Assembly (NCBI RefSeq): GCF_003202155.1
Contig: NZ_QFLI01000003.1
Location: 1 to 64,000 of the forward strand
Direction of reading: 5' to 3'
Source of the DNA: Marinifilum breve
GTDB taxonomy: Bacteria; Bacteroidota; Bacteroidia; Bacteroidales; Marinifilaceae
DNA length: 64,000 bases
Positions within the stretch are counted from its first letter, which is position 1, and every line of letters starts with the position of its first letter. Below, one piece after another: positions 8,931 to 19,490 of this stretch. The translations under genes were made by a program, and so were the position numbers. The notes below the pieces were generated by a model. That model made no database searches, had not been told where the DNA came from, and was given only the letters and a program-made list of their open reading frames with translations.

Positions 8931-11318
8931 TTAGTAATTCAATTGATGTTCTTGTTTTCCAACAATTTGAAATCGCTTGGATAAGGAGTTTCCTTCCTCA
9001 TCAACAAATGTTATCAAATGCTTTCCCTCTCCCGGAGCAATTTCTAACTGATGATTCCCACAAGTTGTTCCAATAAACTCTCCATCAAGATGCCAATAAA
9101 CATTTGTATTAGGATCATGGTGGGCAATTTCAAATACAATTTTCTCACGTTTACCATCCAATCCAACTGGCACAAATATCCTGTCATTTGATTTGGGATA
9201 AATCAATTCCATCGCTTGTGATTCAGCGACTCCAACACAATCATCCCTAAATGGCGGTAAGGGTCTGTACAATGGATTTCGTTTTTTATAATACCATTCC
9301 ATTGCAGGTGGCAAAACAAACCATGATTGGTGTACCATATTATCTACTTTTTCACAATCCGAATTTACCCGATATCTTTTTGTAGCATCCAAATGAACTT
9401 GTTTGTGATAGGGACAAACATTTGTTTCCAATCCAGATCTTCCAATCCATAACGTATCAACCTGATCACACCATCTTCCGGCTCTGTGTCCGCTGTTTCG
9501 ACAGATTGGAACCAATTCCATCTCGTCAACAGGCTGTTGAAACCATTCACTTTTCGGTAATAAATCGAACACATCAAACATTATGGGTGCAGCAGCTCCA
9601 ACTCCTGTTAAGCCTGGCCTACCTTCTCCATCAGCATTTCCGGCCCAAACTCCAACCACATAATCCGATGTTACACCAATTGCCCATGCATCTCTAAATC
9701 CAAAACTGGTCCCTGTCTTCCATGCTATTTTTTGCGATGAAGAAAAAGATCTCCAACCACTTTCTCCATCTGGACGATTGACTTCTAACAAGGCTTCAAA
9801 TGTTTGATAAACGGATGATGCTTTTAAAAATGCTTGAGAATCGGGGTTTTTCCATTGAATTGAATCCCCTGTATATCCAAGCGCCTGAAATTCGTTGGAA
9901 TAGTAGACACCATCATCAGTGTTATAATGATTCAAGATTCCAGCCATGCTGACATACATACCACACATGTCCCAAAGGCTCCCCTCTGCACCACCTAATA
10001 TTAGTGATAAGCCATAGTGACCAGCTGGTCTGTTCAAACTGGACATGCCCATCTTTTTCAGAAAGAAATGAAATCTTTCAACTCCATAATCTTTAAGCAT
10101 TCTCACGGCCGGAACATTTAATGATCGAGCCAATGCTTTTTGAGCAGGAACTGCTCCATTGTATCTTAAATCAAAATTTTTAGGCGAATAACCAGCAATT
10201 TGAGTAGGAATATCTGCAACCAAAGTATTGGGTAAAATTTCACCTTCGTTTAACATGCTAGCAAATAAAAATGGTTTTAAAAGGCTACCGGTACTTCTAA
10301 GCGAACGAATAATATCAACCTGATTACCATGCTTTCTTTTTCCTGTATTTTCAGTGTTTCCTACATAAACCAAAGTTTTTCTGCTTTTGGTATCAACCAC
10401 CAAAACAGCCATATTGTACACCTGATTTGCCTCAAGATTCCTTTGGTGCCTTTTCACAATTTCGTTTACCCTGTTCTGCAAACCAAAATTGATGGTAGAA
10501 ACAAGCCTCTCCCCTCTATTTTTCTTATGCACCTGATCGAGCAAATGTGGTGCAACTCTTGGCAAATGGTGAATTTGACGCGGAACATCCTCTAGTTTTG
10601 CCAGCTCACAAGTAGTCGAATCAATTTCACCAACTCTATACAATTTATCCAATAATCCATTTCGTTTCCTTTGCAATATCTCACTATTCTTTCCCGGATA
10701 AATCAAAGATGGTGCATTGGGCAAAACAGCTAAAGTTGCAGCTTCTGCCCAGGATAATTCATTGGGTGTACGTCCAAAAAATCGCCAGGATGCAGCTTCC
10801 AATCCTACTACATTTCCTCCAAAGGGAGCATGAGAAGAATACAAAGCCAAAATCTCTTCCTTGGAATATCTGACCTCTAATCGGAAAGCGAGAATCATTT
10901 CCAGAATCTTCCTATATATAGTCCTTGATTTACCTTTTTGAGAAATTCGGATCAGCTGCATACTAACGGTGCTTCCACCACTTACAACTTTGCCAGCCTT
11001 CAGGTTTTGTAGGAGCGCTCTTCCCATCGATACCGGATTCACTCCAGGATGAGAATAAAAGTATTGATCCTCGAAAGCCAATAATGATTTCTCAAATTTC
11101 TTTGGCACTTCTTTTATTTGAGGAAACCTCCACTGACCATCATCTGCAATTCTGGCTCCCAACAATTTGTTTTCCTTCGAATACAAAATTGTAGAGTAAG
11201 GATCATGAAAAAGCTGTTTTGGCAATGAAAACCAAAACAAAATCAATAACAGAAAAAATGCCAGCAATATAATGCGGCATTTTCTCGATTTACAATATTT
11301 TACATTCAGTGTTTTCAT
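8931..11318 (-). CDS. pbpC: Penicillin-binding protein 1C
   Basis: The 795-residue bifunctional peptidoglycan synthase has one N-terminal membrane anchor (about 13-33). It has a GT51 glycosyltransferase domain (AFEDQYFYSHPGV, GGSTVSMQL) and a transpeptidase domain with SxxK in STGSLLKPF and the KTGT box (KTGTSFGFRDAWAIG). The C-terminal BiPBP_C domain is typical of PBP1C and absent from PBP1A/1B. It lies 50 bp downstream of the alpha-2-macroglobulin gene on the same strand, the classical pairing in which the macroglobulin is thought to trap proteases when the wall is breached. The intergenic gap holds a weak hairpin (AACCTG/CAGGTT). Confidence 0.95.
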   Translation of the reverse strand: MKTLNVKYCKSRKCRIILLAFFLLLILFWFSLPKQLFHDPYSTILYSKENKLLGARIADDGQWRFPQIKEVPKKFEKSLLAFEDQYFYSHPGVNPVSMGRALLQNLKAGKVVSGGSTVSMQLIRISQKGKSRTIYRKILEMILAFRLEVRYSKEEILALYSSHAPFGGNVVGLEAASWRFFGRTPNELSWAEAATLAVLPNAPSLIYPGKNSEILQRKRNGLLDKLYRVGEIDSTTCELAKLEDVPRQIHHLPRVAPHLLDQVHKKNRGERLVSTINFGLQNRVNEIVKRHQRNLEANQVYNMAVLVVDTKSRKTLVYVGNTENTGKRKHGNQVDIIRSLRSTGSLLKPFLFASMLNEGEILPNTLVADIPTQIAGYSPKNFDLRYNGAVPAQKALARSLNVPAVRMLKDYGVERFHFFLKKMGMSSLNRPAGHYGLSLILGGAEGSLWDMCGMYVSMAGILNHYNTDDGVYYSNEFQALGYTGDSIQWKNPDSQAFLKASSVYQTFEALLEVNRPDGESGWRSFSSSQKIAWKTGTSFGFRDAWAIGVTSDYVVGVWAGNADGEGRPGLTGVGAAAPIMFDVFDLLPKSEWFQQPVDEMELVPICRNSGHRAGRWCDQVDTLWIGRSGLETNVCPYHKQVHLDATKRYRVNSDCEKVDNMVHQSWFVLPPAMEWYYKKRNPLYRPLPPFRDDCVGVAESQAMELIYPKSNDRIFVPVGLDGKREKIVFEIAHHDPNTNVYWHLDGEFIGTTCGNHQLEIAPGEGKHLITFVDEEGNSLSKRFQIVGKQEHQLNY

Positions 11319-11368
11319 CAGAAATAAACCTGCCAGGACTATATATCCTAACAGGTTTTCTTATGATT

Positions 11369-14300
11369 TTATTTTACAACCTCAACCCATTGACCTGGTT
11401 TGCGAGCATTAATGTTATTATCATACATTGCTTCACAAGAAATAGTTGGCAAATAATATTTACCTACATAAGCAGCAGTTAAAGCAATGGTAAATGTTTT
11501 GTCTTTGTATCTATCCAAATCAAAATAAGAGTAAACACGATCATCTCTGATGTCCTGATAATCCGGTATGTCATTTTCATTTACCTGATCTACCTCTCCA
11601 AATCGAGTATTCAGAATTTCCCAACCCGATGGGAAAATTTGTGTCAGAGCCATTTGCTCATATTTGTTTACGCTTGGATTTTCGATTGTCACCTCTGCTT
11701 TAAAATCTGTTCCTTGCTGCAATTTACTTACATCAATAACTTTACCCTGCATATCCTTGTATACAATTCTCAATTTCAGATTCTTCTCAACAGCAGTACT
11801 ATCACCTGCAACAGGAATTCCGCCGGCAATTACTCTAGTGTAAAGCACTGCATCTGACAAGTTCTCAATTTTCACATTTGGTTTGCCAGATTTCACCTCT
11901 ATTGGAATCTGTTTTACCGGACTATAACTTATCATCTCTTCCGTTTTACCATTTAAGGTGTAAGAGAATGACATTTGTCCTGGATTCTCACCTCCCGCAA
12001 ATTCTGCCATAGCAACCAAACAGTAAGCTGTAGTTTGAGTACTCATCCAAGAATCAGCAGATAATTTTTTAGATATTTCCTGAACCAATGGGAAAGCTTT
12101 TGTTCTCTGTCCCAACAGACTTAAGGTTTCCAAAATCATAGCCTTATCACGCAGTGAAGAACCAAAACTACCCGAGTGCTCTCTGTATGATTTCACTTCA
12201 GTACTCAATCCTGAAATCAATTCTTCCGCAACTTCTTTTTTACCTATAATTCTGTAGGTTGCAGCTAATCGCCATTTTGCATCATTCGACAAATTGCTTT
12301 GCTCTCTTAATCTATTCATCGATGCCAAATCAGGTACATCTGCCAATGCCAAGGTATATAATCGATACGCCTGAAGCAGATCATTTCTTCGATAAGAATA
12401 ACCTTCATAAGTAGATTTCTTCCATGATTTGGCAGCCGATTTTTGATACTTCAACCAGGATGATTTTAATCCGATAGGAAGCGTATATCCTTTCTCCTCT
12501 GCCATCAGCATAAAATGACCTGCATAACTTGTTCCCCAAGAACTTGCATAATTTCCTCCCGGCCAATAACTAAAACCACCATTTGCCATTTGAAACTTCA
12601 ACAATCGGGTTAAGCCAGCACGAATATTCTCTTCAATTCTTACTTTTTGGTCTGCAGTTAATTCAACCACTCCATTCAGATACATTTGAGGGAATACCGA
12701 TGAAGTAGTTTGTTCAATACATCCATGAGGGTAATCAATCAGGTATTCTAATCTACGACCAAAATCGATAGGAGGAATATTTGAAAGTTCTAAAACTGCC
12801 TTATTTGTTCCTTCCATTCCCGGCAAATCAACCGTCATTTCAAATGTTTTTCCATTGGTCAATAACGTATCAGTAACATTAACAACTCTTGGATTCGGAT
12901 TACGAACATCCAACTCAATATCATATGTAGCTTTTAAATTACCGCTTTCAGCGACCACCTTTACTCTAGCAATACCAAGCTTAGGAGCAACTTTTAAATC
13001 AAAATTAACCACTTGCTCACCTGTTTTTTCAAATACAATGGCTTTCTCCTTACCATCCTGAGGAAGCAAGTATTCATTAGGCTGAATTCTAACTTTTACA
13101 TCCTTCACCTTTGGGTCCATAGCAAAAACAGTAACTGGTAATTTCACGGTTTCATCCGGACCAACCACTCTTGGTAAGGTTGCCAATACCATTAATGGTT
13201 TACGAACCTTCGAGGTTTTCTGAGCATTTCCATAAGCACCTTTATTTCCTGCCACAACCATGGTTCTTACAGACCCCACATAATTTGGCATTTCAATTCT
13301 ATGCTTTTTAGAATCTCCAGAATGTAAGGTAAATGGACCATAAAACATGACCACAGGCTTAAATCTATTTGCCTTGGCCTGCTTCTTGCCCTTCAAATCC
13401 TCATCACCACCAATGGCAAATGCATTCTCCAATCGAGCTCCGAATGCACCCATTACCAAGTCGAACATATCCCATGTTTTAACCCCAAGAGCCTCACGGG
13501 CATAGAATGTATACCAAGGGTTAGGAGTTTTGAATCGAGTTAAATCCAACAATCCATCATCAACAACAGCAATGGTATAAGTCATTGGTTTGCCATCTTT
13601 TTCCGATACATTCACCACAAATTCCTTCTCAGGTTCCAATACCTCTGGCATATCAATTTCTGGGTTCAATCGTGTAGCAGGATCTTCCACCATAATAGGA
13701 ATTACACCATACATTCTGATTGGCAAATCATTCTCAACATTAGCATGTGGCTGAATCAAGCTTACATGCACGTAGGCATTTGGTGCCATATCGGGAGTAA
13801 TATTAAAGCTAAACTTCGACTCTCGAGAATCGGTTTCGACCCAAAAAGCATCCAATACCTTAGCTCCAGTTTCAATACTCACCAATGCTTTTCCTGTTTT
13901 CGATGAAGGAATTGTAACTGTTGCTTCTTCTCCAACTTCATATTTGTCTTTATCCGAAACGAAGGAAAGCATATTAGCATTGCCTGGCATTCCTTCCGGT
14001 GATCTTCCATAATATTCCGAGAAGTAAGCCGTAGTTCCTGTTGAGTGACCACTCTCCTGATCAAATACCTGAATCAAATAACGTCCATAGTCTGTCCAAT
14101 CATTGTATTCAATATTCAACTTGTAGGTAGCTTGTCCATTCTTAGTTGAAATGGTTTTATAATCAACAATGCGAGTAGATGATCTTCTGATATAGGATGC
14201 CAAATTTTCTTCGCTGGAATCCCACCACCAGCGCCAGTCAATCTTGTAAACCTTCACCACAATTTTCTTCCTATCTACAGGATTTCCTTCTGCATCAACA

Positions 14301-16924
14301 GTAGCAATTTTCAGTTCATGATCTGTATCTGTCAAGTACCATCCTCTTTTCGATTCCGGCATTTTCATCCCAACAAAAGAATTGTATGGTGCAAATTTCA
14401 CTCTCTGCATATCGATACTAAAATCGCCACCTTCTTCAAATACTCGGGTAACAAAATTCGCATTCAACATTCCCGGAGCCGATTTGTTTCCTTTCAGATT
14501 AAGAGGAATCACAGCTTTCCCATTCTGATCCACCTTACCGTCGAACACTACTTGCTCATCGGCTTCAAACTCTTTAGCTGGATCATCGAAAATGTATGAT
14601 TTGTACTTTTCAAATGATGTTTTGGTAGGCGAAAATTTAAGACTAACATTCGACTTTAAATTGCGTGCAGTAGCACCATGCAACCATTTCACCTCCATGT
14701 CAAGATTTTGACCTGAAGCTTTTGACTTCAAAATATCAGTTCCGAAATCCAAATTAATTTTCAAACGGTTTGGCTTTACCGTTTCAATTTTTACCCTTTT
14801 GGTAAAGCTTGCTCCACCAACTTTTACTCTTGCCATCCAGTTTCCTGTTGGAGCTTCAGCATCTGTTTCGCAGTTGAATGAATAAAATCCATTTACCCCA
14901 CTTGTGCTCACTCTGTGCACCACAGTTTGTCCTTCCGGATTCAGCAATTCAAAGATTACCGGATGATTTTCAGGTAAAGTTTTTCCTGCATCTTCCAATA
15001 CAAAAGTAAGGAACAACTTATCTCCCGGTCTCCAAACCCCACGCTCTCCATAAATAAATCCTTTAATACCCTTCTGAATTCTTGCTCCACCAACATCAAA
15101 ATTACTTAAGGACAATGACGAACCATCATCAAGACGAAGGTATCCTCTTTGATTTCCTTTCTTCGCTACCAAAAGGAAAGGTTTTCTATCCAACTGCACA
15201 GTTGCGAATCCTTGGTTATCAGATTTCAATCTGGCCATTAATTGCTTCTGGTAATTGTAAACCTCTAATTCAACACCAGTTTCAGGTTGTGCTGTAAGCA
15301 GGTTAGTTACTGCAAAAGTGATTGATTTATTGTTTCCAGCCTTTGCAATTAAACCCAAATCAGAAGCAAATATATTGCGATTGATAAATCTTCCTGATCG
15401 ATAATAAGAAACATGACAAGGATTTTCTCTTTCATTCCATCTGTATCCTCTTGGATAGTAGTAATCATCATACCAACCCGGCTTGTCCCATTCCTTCATT
15501 TCATTTTCCAACTCCTGCTCAGCAATCATTTCATCAACCGTTGCAAGATTGTCCTCTTTTTCTTCCTCATCTTCACACCCATACAATGAATAATCTTTTC
15601 TGAATCGAAGCTCCAATCGGTAGATTGCTCCAGGGTTCACATCAATAAAACTGGCAACATCAATGGTATGAGCATTCCACTTTCTTAGGTCAATGGCTTC
15701 ATTTTTACCTAGGTCAATGCGCTTTTGTAAAACCAAACGCCCAACTCTTCTTAACCTTTCGTGTCCACCCATTCGGTTATCTTGCAAGAACTGGTGAACA
15801 TTGTTTTCGAAAATTTCGATAACGCGTAAATCTACTGCCTTTAGGCTAACTGCCTCAAATGGCAAAATCAACCCTTGTGATGAAGGAGAAATAACTCCCT
15901 TACCCAACAAGCGAACAGCAGGTTTAATGTTTTCGAAAATCAACTCTAACTTCTTGCTCTTTTTTAGGGCGTAATCCAAAGCATTCTTGATACCTTCCTC
16001 AATTTCAATCGTCCTGCGTCCTGCCAATCTGTATTGCGGATATGCTCTTACTTCATTTCCATCAATAATAAATCTGAAAGTTGATTGAGCATCAATACGA
16101 ATTAATCCTTTTAGGTTTTGATCTTTCTTTAAAGGGTCAGAAAAACGAAGAGAAACATATTGCTCCGGCTGCTGAATTACTGTGGCACTCATCAGTTTGA
16201 ACACATTCAATGCTGGAATCTCAACCTCTTCTTTTCCTTTCTCATCAACAGCAATTCTATTTCCATCCCATCGAACTACCAACTCTCTTTTATCTTCGGT
16301 TCTTAACAAACTATCCACTACAAAATGGTGAATTTTACCATCACCAGTATGGGTCCAGCTAATTGGCTTCTCTTCACCATCCAAGCTTGCTGTTAGTACT
16401 GATTCTATTTCATCATCATTGATAATATCAGCAGTGGTAAGGTATCCTTTGTATTTCTGCGATTTCATATCGCTCTTGTCGTAGGACTGCAAGCCCTCAC
16501 CAGTAAAGCTGAAACTTTGCTTAATTACCTGAAAGTTAAACTTCAAATTGTTATACTTCTCAGGCACTTCCATCAGTTTCCCGATTTTTACATTCACATT
16601 GTAAACTCCTCCGGATTTCATTCTAGAATCGGATCTAAACTCAATGGTTCTTGGATCTTTCCAATAAGCTTTACCACTCAACTTCGGAGTAACAGTAAAA
16701 ATTCCCGCCTCTAATTCCTGTCCTGGTTCAATCGGATTTTTATAATCATTCACCAATCGAACTTCAACAATCGATTCTGCAGATACCACTCCCGAGGTAA
16801 ATGCAGCAATATACTGTCCAAATCCAGGATCGACTTTTCTTTTGCTTACTTTTTTATTTTTACAGGAATTGACTGCCGTTAAGAGAATTAACGGCACAAT
16901 CAGAAGGCAGAAAATTTTTCTCAT
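11369..16924 (-). CDS. Bacterial alpha-2-macroglobulin family lipoprotein
   Basis: The 1851-residue protein starts with an SPII signal (MRKIFCLLIVPLILLTAVNSC), so it is anchored as a lipoprotein. It has the macroglobulin-domain architecture, including the A2M family regions GARIQKGIKGFIYGERGVWRPGD and YVGSVRTMVVAGNKGAYG. The thioester motif is intact as CIEQ with C1402, followed by the alpha/alpha toroid (GGFSYWPGG). The family traps attacking proteases through the reactive thioester. It is cotranscribed with pbpC, consistent with periplasmic defence during cell wall repair. Length is within the usual range for the long (yfhM-like) class. The start at 16924 is fixed by the lipoprotein signal. 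Confidence 0.93.
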   Translation of the reverse strand: MRKIFCLLIVPLILLTAVNSCKNKKVSKRKVDPGFGQYIAAFTSGVVSAESIVEVRLVNDYKNPIEPGQELEAGIFTVTPKLSGKAYWKDPRTIEFRSDSRMKSGGVYNVNVKIGKLMEVPEKYNNLKFNFQVIKQSFSFTGEGLQSYDKSDMKSQKYKGYLTTADIINDDEIESVLTASLDGEEKPISWTHTGDGKIHHFVVDSLLRTEDKRELVVRWDGNRIAVDEKGKEEVEIPALNVFKLMSATVIQQPEQYVSLRFSDPLKKDQNLKGLIRIDAQSTFRFIIDGNEVRAYPQYRLAGRRTIEIEEGIKNALDYALKKSKKLELIFENIKPAVRLLGKGVISPSSQGLILPFEAVSLKAVDLRVIEIFENNVHQFLQDNRMGGHERLRRVGRLVLQKRIDLGKNEAIDLRKWNAHTIDVASFIDVNPGAIYRLELRFRKDYSLYGCEDEEEKEDNLATVDEMIAEQELENEMKEWDKPGWYDDYYYPRGYRWNERENPCHVSYYRSGRFINRNIFASDLGLIAKAGNNKSITFAVTNLLTAQPETGVELEVYNYQKQLMARLKSDNQGFATVQLDRKPFLLVAKKGNQRGYLRLDDGSSLSLSNFDVGGARIQKGIKGFIYGERGVWRPGDKLFLTFVLEDAGKTLPENHPVIFELLNPEGQTVVHRVSTSGVNGFYSFNCETDAEAPTGNWMARVKVGGASFTKRVKIETVKPNRLKINLDFGTDILKSKASGQNLDMEVKWLHGATARNLKSNVSLKFSPTKTSFEKYKSYIFDDPAKEFEADEQVVFDGKVDQNGKAVIPLNLKGNKSAPGMLNANFVTRVFEEGGDFSIDMQRVKFAPYNSFVGMKMPESKRGWYLTDTDHELKIATVDAEGNPVDRKKIVVKVYKIDWRWWWDSSEENLASYIRRSSTRIVDYKTISTKNGQATYKLNIEYNDWTDYGRYLIQVFDQESGHSTGTTAYFSEYYGRSPEGMPGNANMLSFVSDKDKYEVGEEATVTIPSSKTGKALVSIETGAKVLDAFWVETDSRESKFSFNITPDMAPNAYVHVSLIQPHANVENDLPIRMYGVIPIMVEDPATRLNPEIDMPEVLEPEKEFVVNVSEKDGKPMTYTIAVVDDGLLDLTRFKTPNPWYTFYAREALGVKTWDMFDLVMGAFGARLENAFAIGGDEDLKGKKQAKANRFKPVVMFYGPFTLHSGDSKKHRIEMPNYVGSVRTMVVAGNKGAYGNAQKTSKVRKPLMVLATLPRVVGPDETVKLPVTVFAMDPKVKDVKVRIQPNEYLLPQDGKEKAIVFEKTGEQVVNFDLKVAPKLGIARVKVVAESGNLKATYDIELDVRNPNPRVVNVTDTLLTNGKTFEMTVDLPGMEGTNKAVLELSNIPPIDFGRRLEYLIDYPHGCIEQTTSSVFPQMYLNGVVELTADQKVRIEENIRAGLTRLLKFQMANGGFSYWPGGNYASSWGTSYAGHFMLMAEEKGYTLPIGLKSSWLKYQKSAAKSWKKSTYEGYSYRRNDLLQAYRLYTLALADVPDLASMNRLREQSNLSNDAKWRLAATYRIIGKKEVAEELISGLSTEVKSYREHSGSFGSSLRDKAMILETLSLLGQRTKAFPLVQEISKKLSADSWMSTQTTAYCLVAMAEFAGGENPGQMSFSYTLNGKTEEMISYSPVKQIPIEVKSGKPNVKIENLSDAVLYTRVIAGGIPVAGDSTAVEKNLKLRIVYKDMQGKVIDVSKLQQGTDFKAEVTIENPSVNKYEQMALTQIFPSGWEILNTRFGEVDQVNENDIPDYQDIRDDRVYSYFDLDRYKDKTFTIALTAAYVGKYYLPTISCEAMYDNNINARKPGQWVEVVK

Positions 16925-17030
16925 CTTATAAATAGTTGGGATTGATAATTCAGCATAATATTAGTAATTGAAAATGATTAATCAAATAAAAAAGCAATCT
17001 TATTGTTATTAAAAAACACATTATAAAAAT

Positions 17031-17058
17031 AGGCCGAACAGATTTCTCTATTCGGCCT
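17031..17058 (-). terminator. Terminator after helicase operon
   Basis: The stem AGGCCGAA/TTCGGCCT (8 bp, perfect) has a 12-nt loop and is followed by a T-rich run on the minus strand. It lies 43 bp past the stop of the 70-residue protein. Confidence 0.75.
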
Positions 17059-17100
17059 TATTATATGCAAGTTAGCACTTGCTAAACTCTTTTAAGCTAA

Positions 17101-17313
17101 CTATTTCTTTTTAATCTTCGTCAGCTCCATTTTACGAATACGAGCACGAACAGCTCCTTTGGTTCTTTTCAGTTTTATGGACATTTCCCCAACAGGCACA
17201 CCATCAAAAAACAAGTTGATCAATTCATCATCATCTTGTCTGTTCCATGGATTATAAGCCTCTTTATGCTCCTTCTTAATCTTTCTGATTTTGTCGAAAT
17301 CTTTCTGATCCAT
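17101..17313 (-). CDS. Small Myb/SANT-like helix-turn-helix protein
   Basis: The 70-residue basic protein contains NPWNRQDDDELINLFFDGVP followed by IKLKRTKGAVRARIRKM. This resembles the short HTH (W..EED..L...Y..G.....IA..L.RT.GAI..R) found at the C-termini of some helicases and in small DNA-binding proteins. It starts 3 bp downstream of the stop of the RhlE-like helicase and ends before a shared terminator, so the two are almost certainly cotranscribed. A nucleic-acid-binding accessory to the helicase is a reasonable inference; no experiment or exact family name supports more. Confidence 0.7.
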   Translation of the reverse strand: MDQKDFDKIRKIKKEHKEAYNPWNRQDDDELINLFFDGVPVGEMSIKLKRTKGAVRARIRKMELTKIKKK

Positions 17314-17316
17314 AGC

Positions 17317-18669
17317 TTACTTTTTAAATGATCGTTTCTTACCCGATCTTTTCTGTGCTCCCGATCTGCTTTGCGAACCTGATCTGCTTTGAGAACCAGA
17401 TCTACTTTTTGTGTTAGACCTTCTTCTCCAATCCTTCTTGCCAGAACCATTTGATTTACCCGAACGCGATCGAGGTTTTTTCTTCTCCGTGTTCTTTTCT
17501 GTAGTCTTTTCCTCCTTTGGCAATTCTGGCATTTCCTCAGATGGGAAAGGATGATCCTTAATTACCGGAATAGTCTGCTTAATTAAACGCTGAATATCTT
17601 TTAAATATGGCAATTCATCCGGACTACAAAAAGATAAGGCCTCCCCACTTGCACTCGCTCTTCCCGTTCTACCAATTCTGTGCACGTATGATTCCGGAAT
17701 GTTTGGCAAATCGTAATTCACTACCAATGCCAAACCAGCAACATCAATTCCACGTGCTGCAATATCAGTTGCAACCAACACCTTTGTTGTTCCTTCTTTA
17801 AAGTTATTCAGTGCCTTCTGTCTCGAATTCTGAGTTTTATTACCATGAATGGCCTCTGTATTAATATCGGCTTTTCTAAGAATTCGTGCAATTTTATCGG
17901 CACCATACTTGGTTCTCGAAAACACCAAAGTAGATCCCAACTCTCTTGATTTTAGTAAGTGCGTTAGCAGTTTCGACTTTTTACTCTTGCTGGTAAAATA
18001 GATAGACTGTTCAACCCTTTCTGCTGTAGTTTGCTGTGGCTGAATGGTAATCTTTTCAGGATTTCCCAAAATCTGTTTCGACAAGCTTACAATTTTAGGA
18101 GGCATGGTAGCCGAAAAGAACAGTGATTGTCTGCGCTTTGGCAATTGATCTATAATTCTTCGGATATCGTAAATGAATCCCATATCCAACATCTGATCGG
18201 CCTCATCCAACACAAAATACCTGATTTCTCGCAAAGAGATAAAGCCCTGATTAATCAAGTCCAACAATCTACCAGGAGTAGCTACCAATACATCAACACC
18301 ATTGGCCAATGCGTCGGTTTGTGAACCTTGCTTTACCCCACCAAAAATTACAGTATTTTTGATATCTGTATTCTGACCATATTCGGTAAAACTATCACCA
18401 ATTTGTATGGCCAACTCTCTTGTAGGAGTAACCACCAATGCTTTTATTTTACGCTTTACCTTCCCGTGTCCATCTTCCAACAAATTCTGAAGAATAGGAA
18501 TGGCAAAAGCTGCCGTTTTCCCTGTTCCTGTTTGGGCACAGCCTAAAAGATCTCTTTTTTGTAATAAAACTGGTATTGCCTCCGCCTGAATCGGAGTGGG
18601 ATTTGTATAACCTTTCGCCTCTATCGCTCTCAATATCGGTTCTACAATATCTAATTTGTCAAATGTCAT
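17317..18669 (-). CDS. rhlE: DEAD-box RNA helicase, RhlE type
   Basis: The 450-residue ATP-dependent RNA helicase shows the Q motif ([15 protein letters not shown]), motif I AQTGTGKT (45-52), motif II DEAD (VLDEADQML), motif III SAT (FFSATMP) and motif [10 protein letters not shown]. The C-terminal about 65 residues are low-complexity and basic, with reiterated SRSGSQ units ending in RSFKK, a typical RNA-binding tail. RhlE-type helicases act in ribosome assembly, RNA decay and cold adaptation. The stop lies 3 bp before the start of the small HTH protein. The tail repeats are a likely site of length variation. Confidence 0.93.
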   Translation of the reverse strand: MTFDKLDIVEPILRAIEAKGYTNPTPIQAEAIPVLLQKRDLLGCAQTGTGKTAAFAIPILQNLLEDGHGKVKRKIKALVVTPTRELAIQIGDSFTEYGQNTDIKNTVIFGGVKQGSQTDALANGVDVLVATPGRLLDLINQGFISLREIRYFVLDEADQMLDMGFIYDIRRIIDQLPKRRQSLFFSATMPPKIVSLSKQILGNPEKITIQPQQTTAERVEQSIYFTSKSKKSKLLTHLLKSRELGSTLVFSRTKYGADKIARILRKADINTEAIHGNKTQNSRQKALNNFKEGTTKVLVATDIAARGIDVAGLALVVNYDLPNIPESYVHRIGRTGRASASGEALSFCSPDELPYLKDIQRLIKQTIPVIKDHPFPSEEMPELPKEEKTTEKNTEKKKPRSRSGKSNGSGKKDWRRRSNTKSRSGSQSRSGSQSRSGAQKRSGKKRSFKK

Positions 18670-18765
18670 ATGCTTATAAAAATGAGCGGCAAAGGTAGTT
18701 TAATAGTTTGGATTAATAACATTTATCCAAAATCATTTCTATATCAAACCATTAGAAAATAGAAA

Positions 18766-18785
18766 AGCCGCAATTCCTTGCGGCT
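18766..18785 (-). terminator. Terminator after VOC gene
   Basis: The perfect 8-bp stem AGCCGCAA/TTGCGGCT has a 4-nt loop followed by TTTTCT on the minus strand. It lies 45 bp downstream of the VOC protein stop. Confidence 0.8.
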
Positions 18786-18829
18786 CTATATTATTACTGT
18801 TTACTGTTCACTGATAACTGATCATTGTT

Positions 18830-19267
18830 TCAATGTGGTTCCAATTGAAAACTCACCATCCACTGAATCCCAAATTTATCGGTAAGCATCCCGAAATACG
18901 ATCCCCAGAAGGTTTTATCCATTGGCATGATTACATTTCCGCCTGCAGATAATCCTGCAAAAATACGATCTGCTTCCTCTGTTGAATCTGTATCAATTGA
19001 TAACGAAAAATTATTTCCTGGAGTTGGAAGTGGACCGAATGCTTCTGAAGAATCACTACCCATTAGCACGGTTTCCTTACTTATAGGCAACGAAACATGC
19101 ATAATCAGGTTCTTATCCTTTTCTGCCACTGGTGGACAATTATCCGAAGGAGGCATCTCTCCAAATCGAGCTACATGGGCAAACTCACCACCCAAAACCG
19201 ATTTGTAAAATTCGAAAGCTTCCTCACAATTTCCGTTAAAATTAAGGTAAACGTTAAGTGTTGTCAT
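18830..19267 (-). CDS. VOC/PhnB-like protein
   Basis: The 145-residue protein belongs to the vicinal oxygen chelate superfamily, PhnB/YjdN-like group. It starts with the hallmark LNVYLNFNGNCEEAFEFYKSVLGGEF and contains MGSD, SLSIDTDSTEEADRIF and WGSYFGMLTDKFGIQWMV. These proteins have paired beta-alpha-beta-beta-beta modules; the enzymatic role of this subgroup is mostly unknown. It is cytoplasmic and monocistronic, between its own terminator and a palindromic repeat element. A more specific function cannot be read from the sequence. Confidence 0.88.
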   Translation of the reverse strand: MTTLNVYLNFNGNCEEAFEFYKSVLGGEFAHVARFGEMPPSDNCPPVAEKDKNLIMHVSLPISKETVLMGSDSSEAFGPLPTPGNNFSLSIDTDSTEEADRIFAGLSAGGNVIMPMDKTFWGSYFGMLTDKFGIQWMVSFQLEPH

Positions 19268-19371
19268 GATTTATGTATTAAGATTTGTACTATTTTGTTT
19301 TTCAGTATGAATTGAAAAGTTCTACTGAAATTACAGAAGATTCACATGAATATCAAAAAAAGATTCCTTGG

Positions 19372-19481
19372 CTCCTGTAAATTTGCAATTTACAGGTATG
19401 GAGTATAGGATTTTTAATCCGTCATCTCAAAAGAGAATTAAAATTCTCAACGCCAGAATCCCTGATTGCAAATCAGGGATA
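19372..19481. repeat. REP-like palindromic element, copy 1
   Basis: This is a string of hairpins: CTGTAAATT/AATTTACAG around TTGCAA, GGATT/AATCC, GAGAATT/AATTCTC, and ATCCCTGATT/AATCAGGGAT. A second copy with the same first, second and last hairpins lies at 20112-20223 in the same orientation, so the pair flanks the DUF1287 gene. It is probably a mobilised extragenic palindrome of the REP/RAYT type; no transposase is nearby. Confidence 0.75.
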
Positions 19482-19490
19482 GTAGACATT

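Noticed and set aside
9365-9577. Minus-strand frame inside pbpC
   Set aside because: Out-of-frame shadow of the BiPBP_C region.
17220-17450. 76-residue frame overlapping helicase tail
   Set aside because: Alternative-frame reading of the repetitive basic tail; the RhlE frame and the 70-residue HTH protein explain this DNA.
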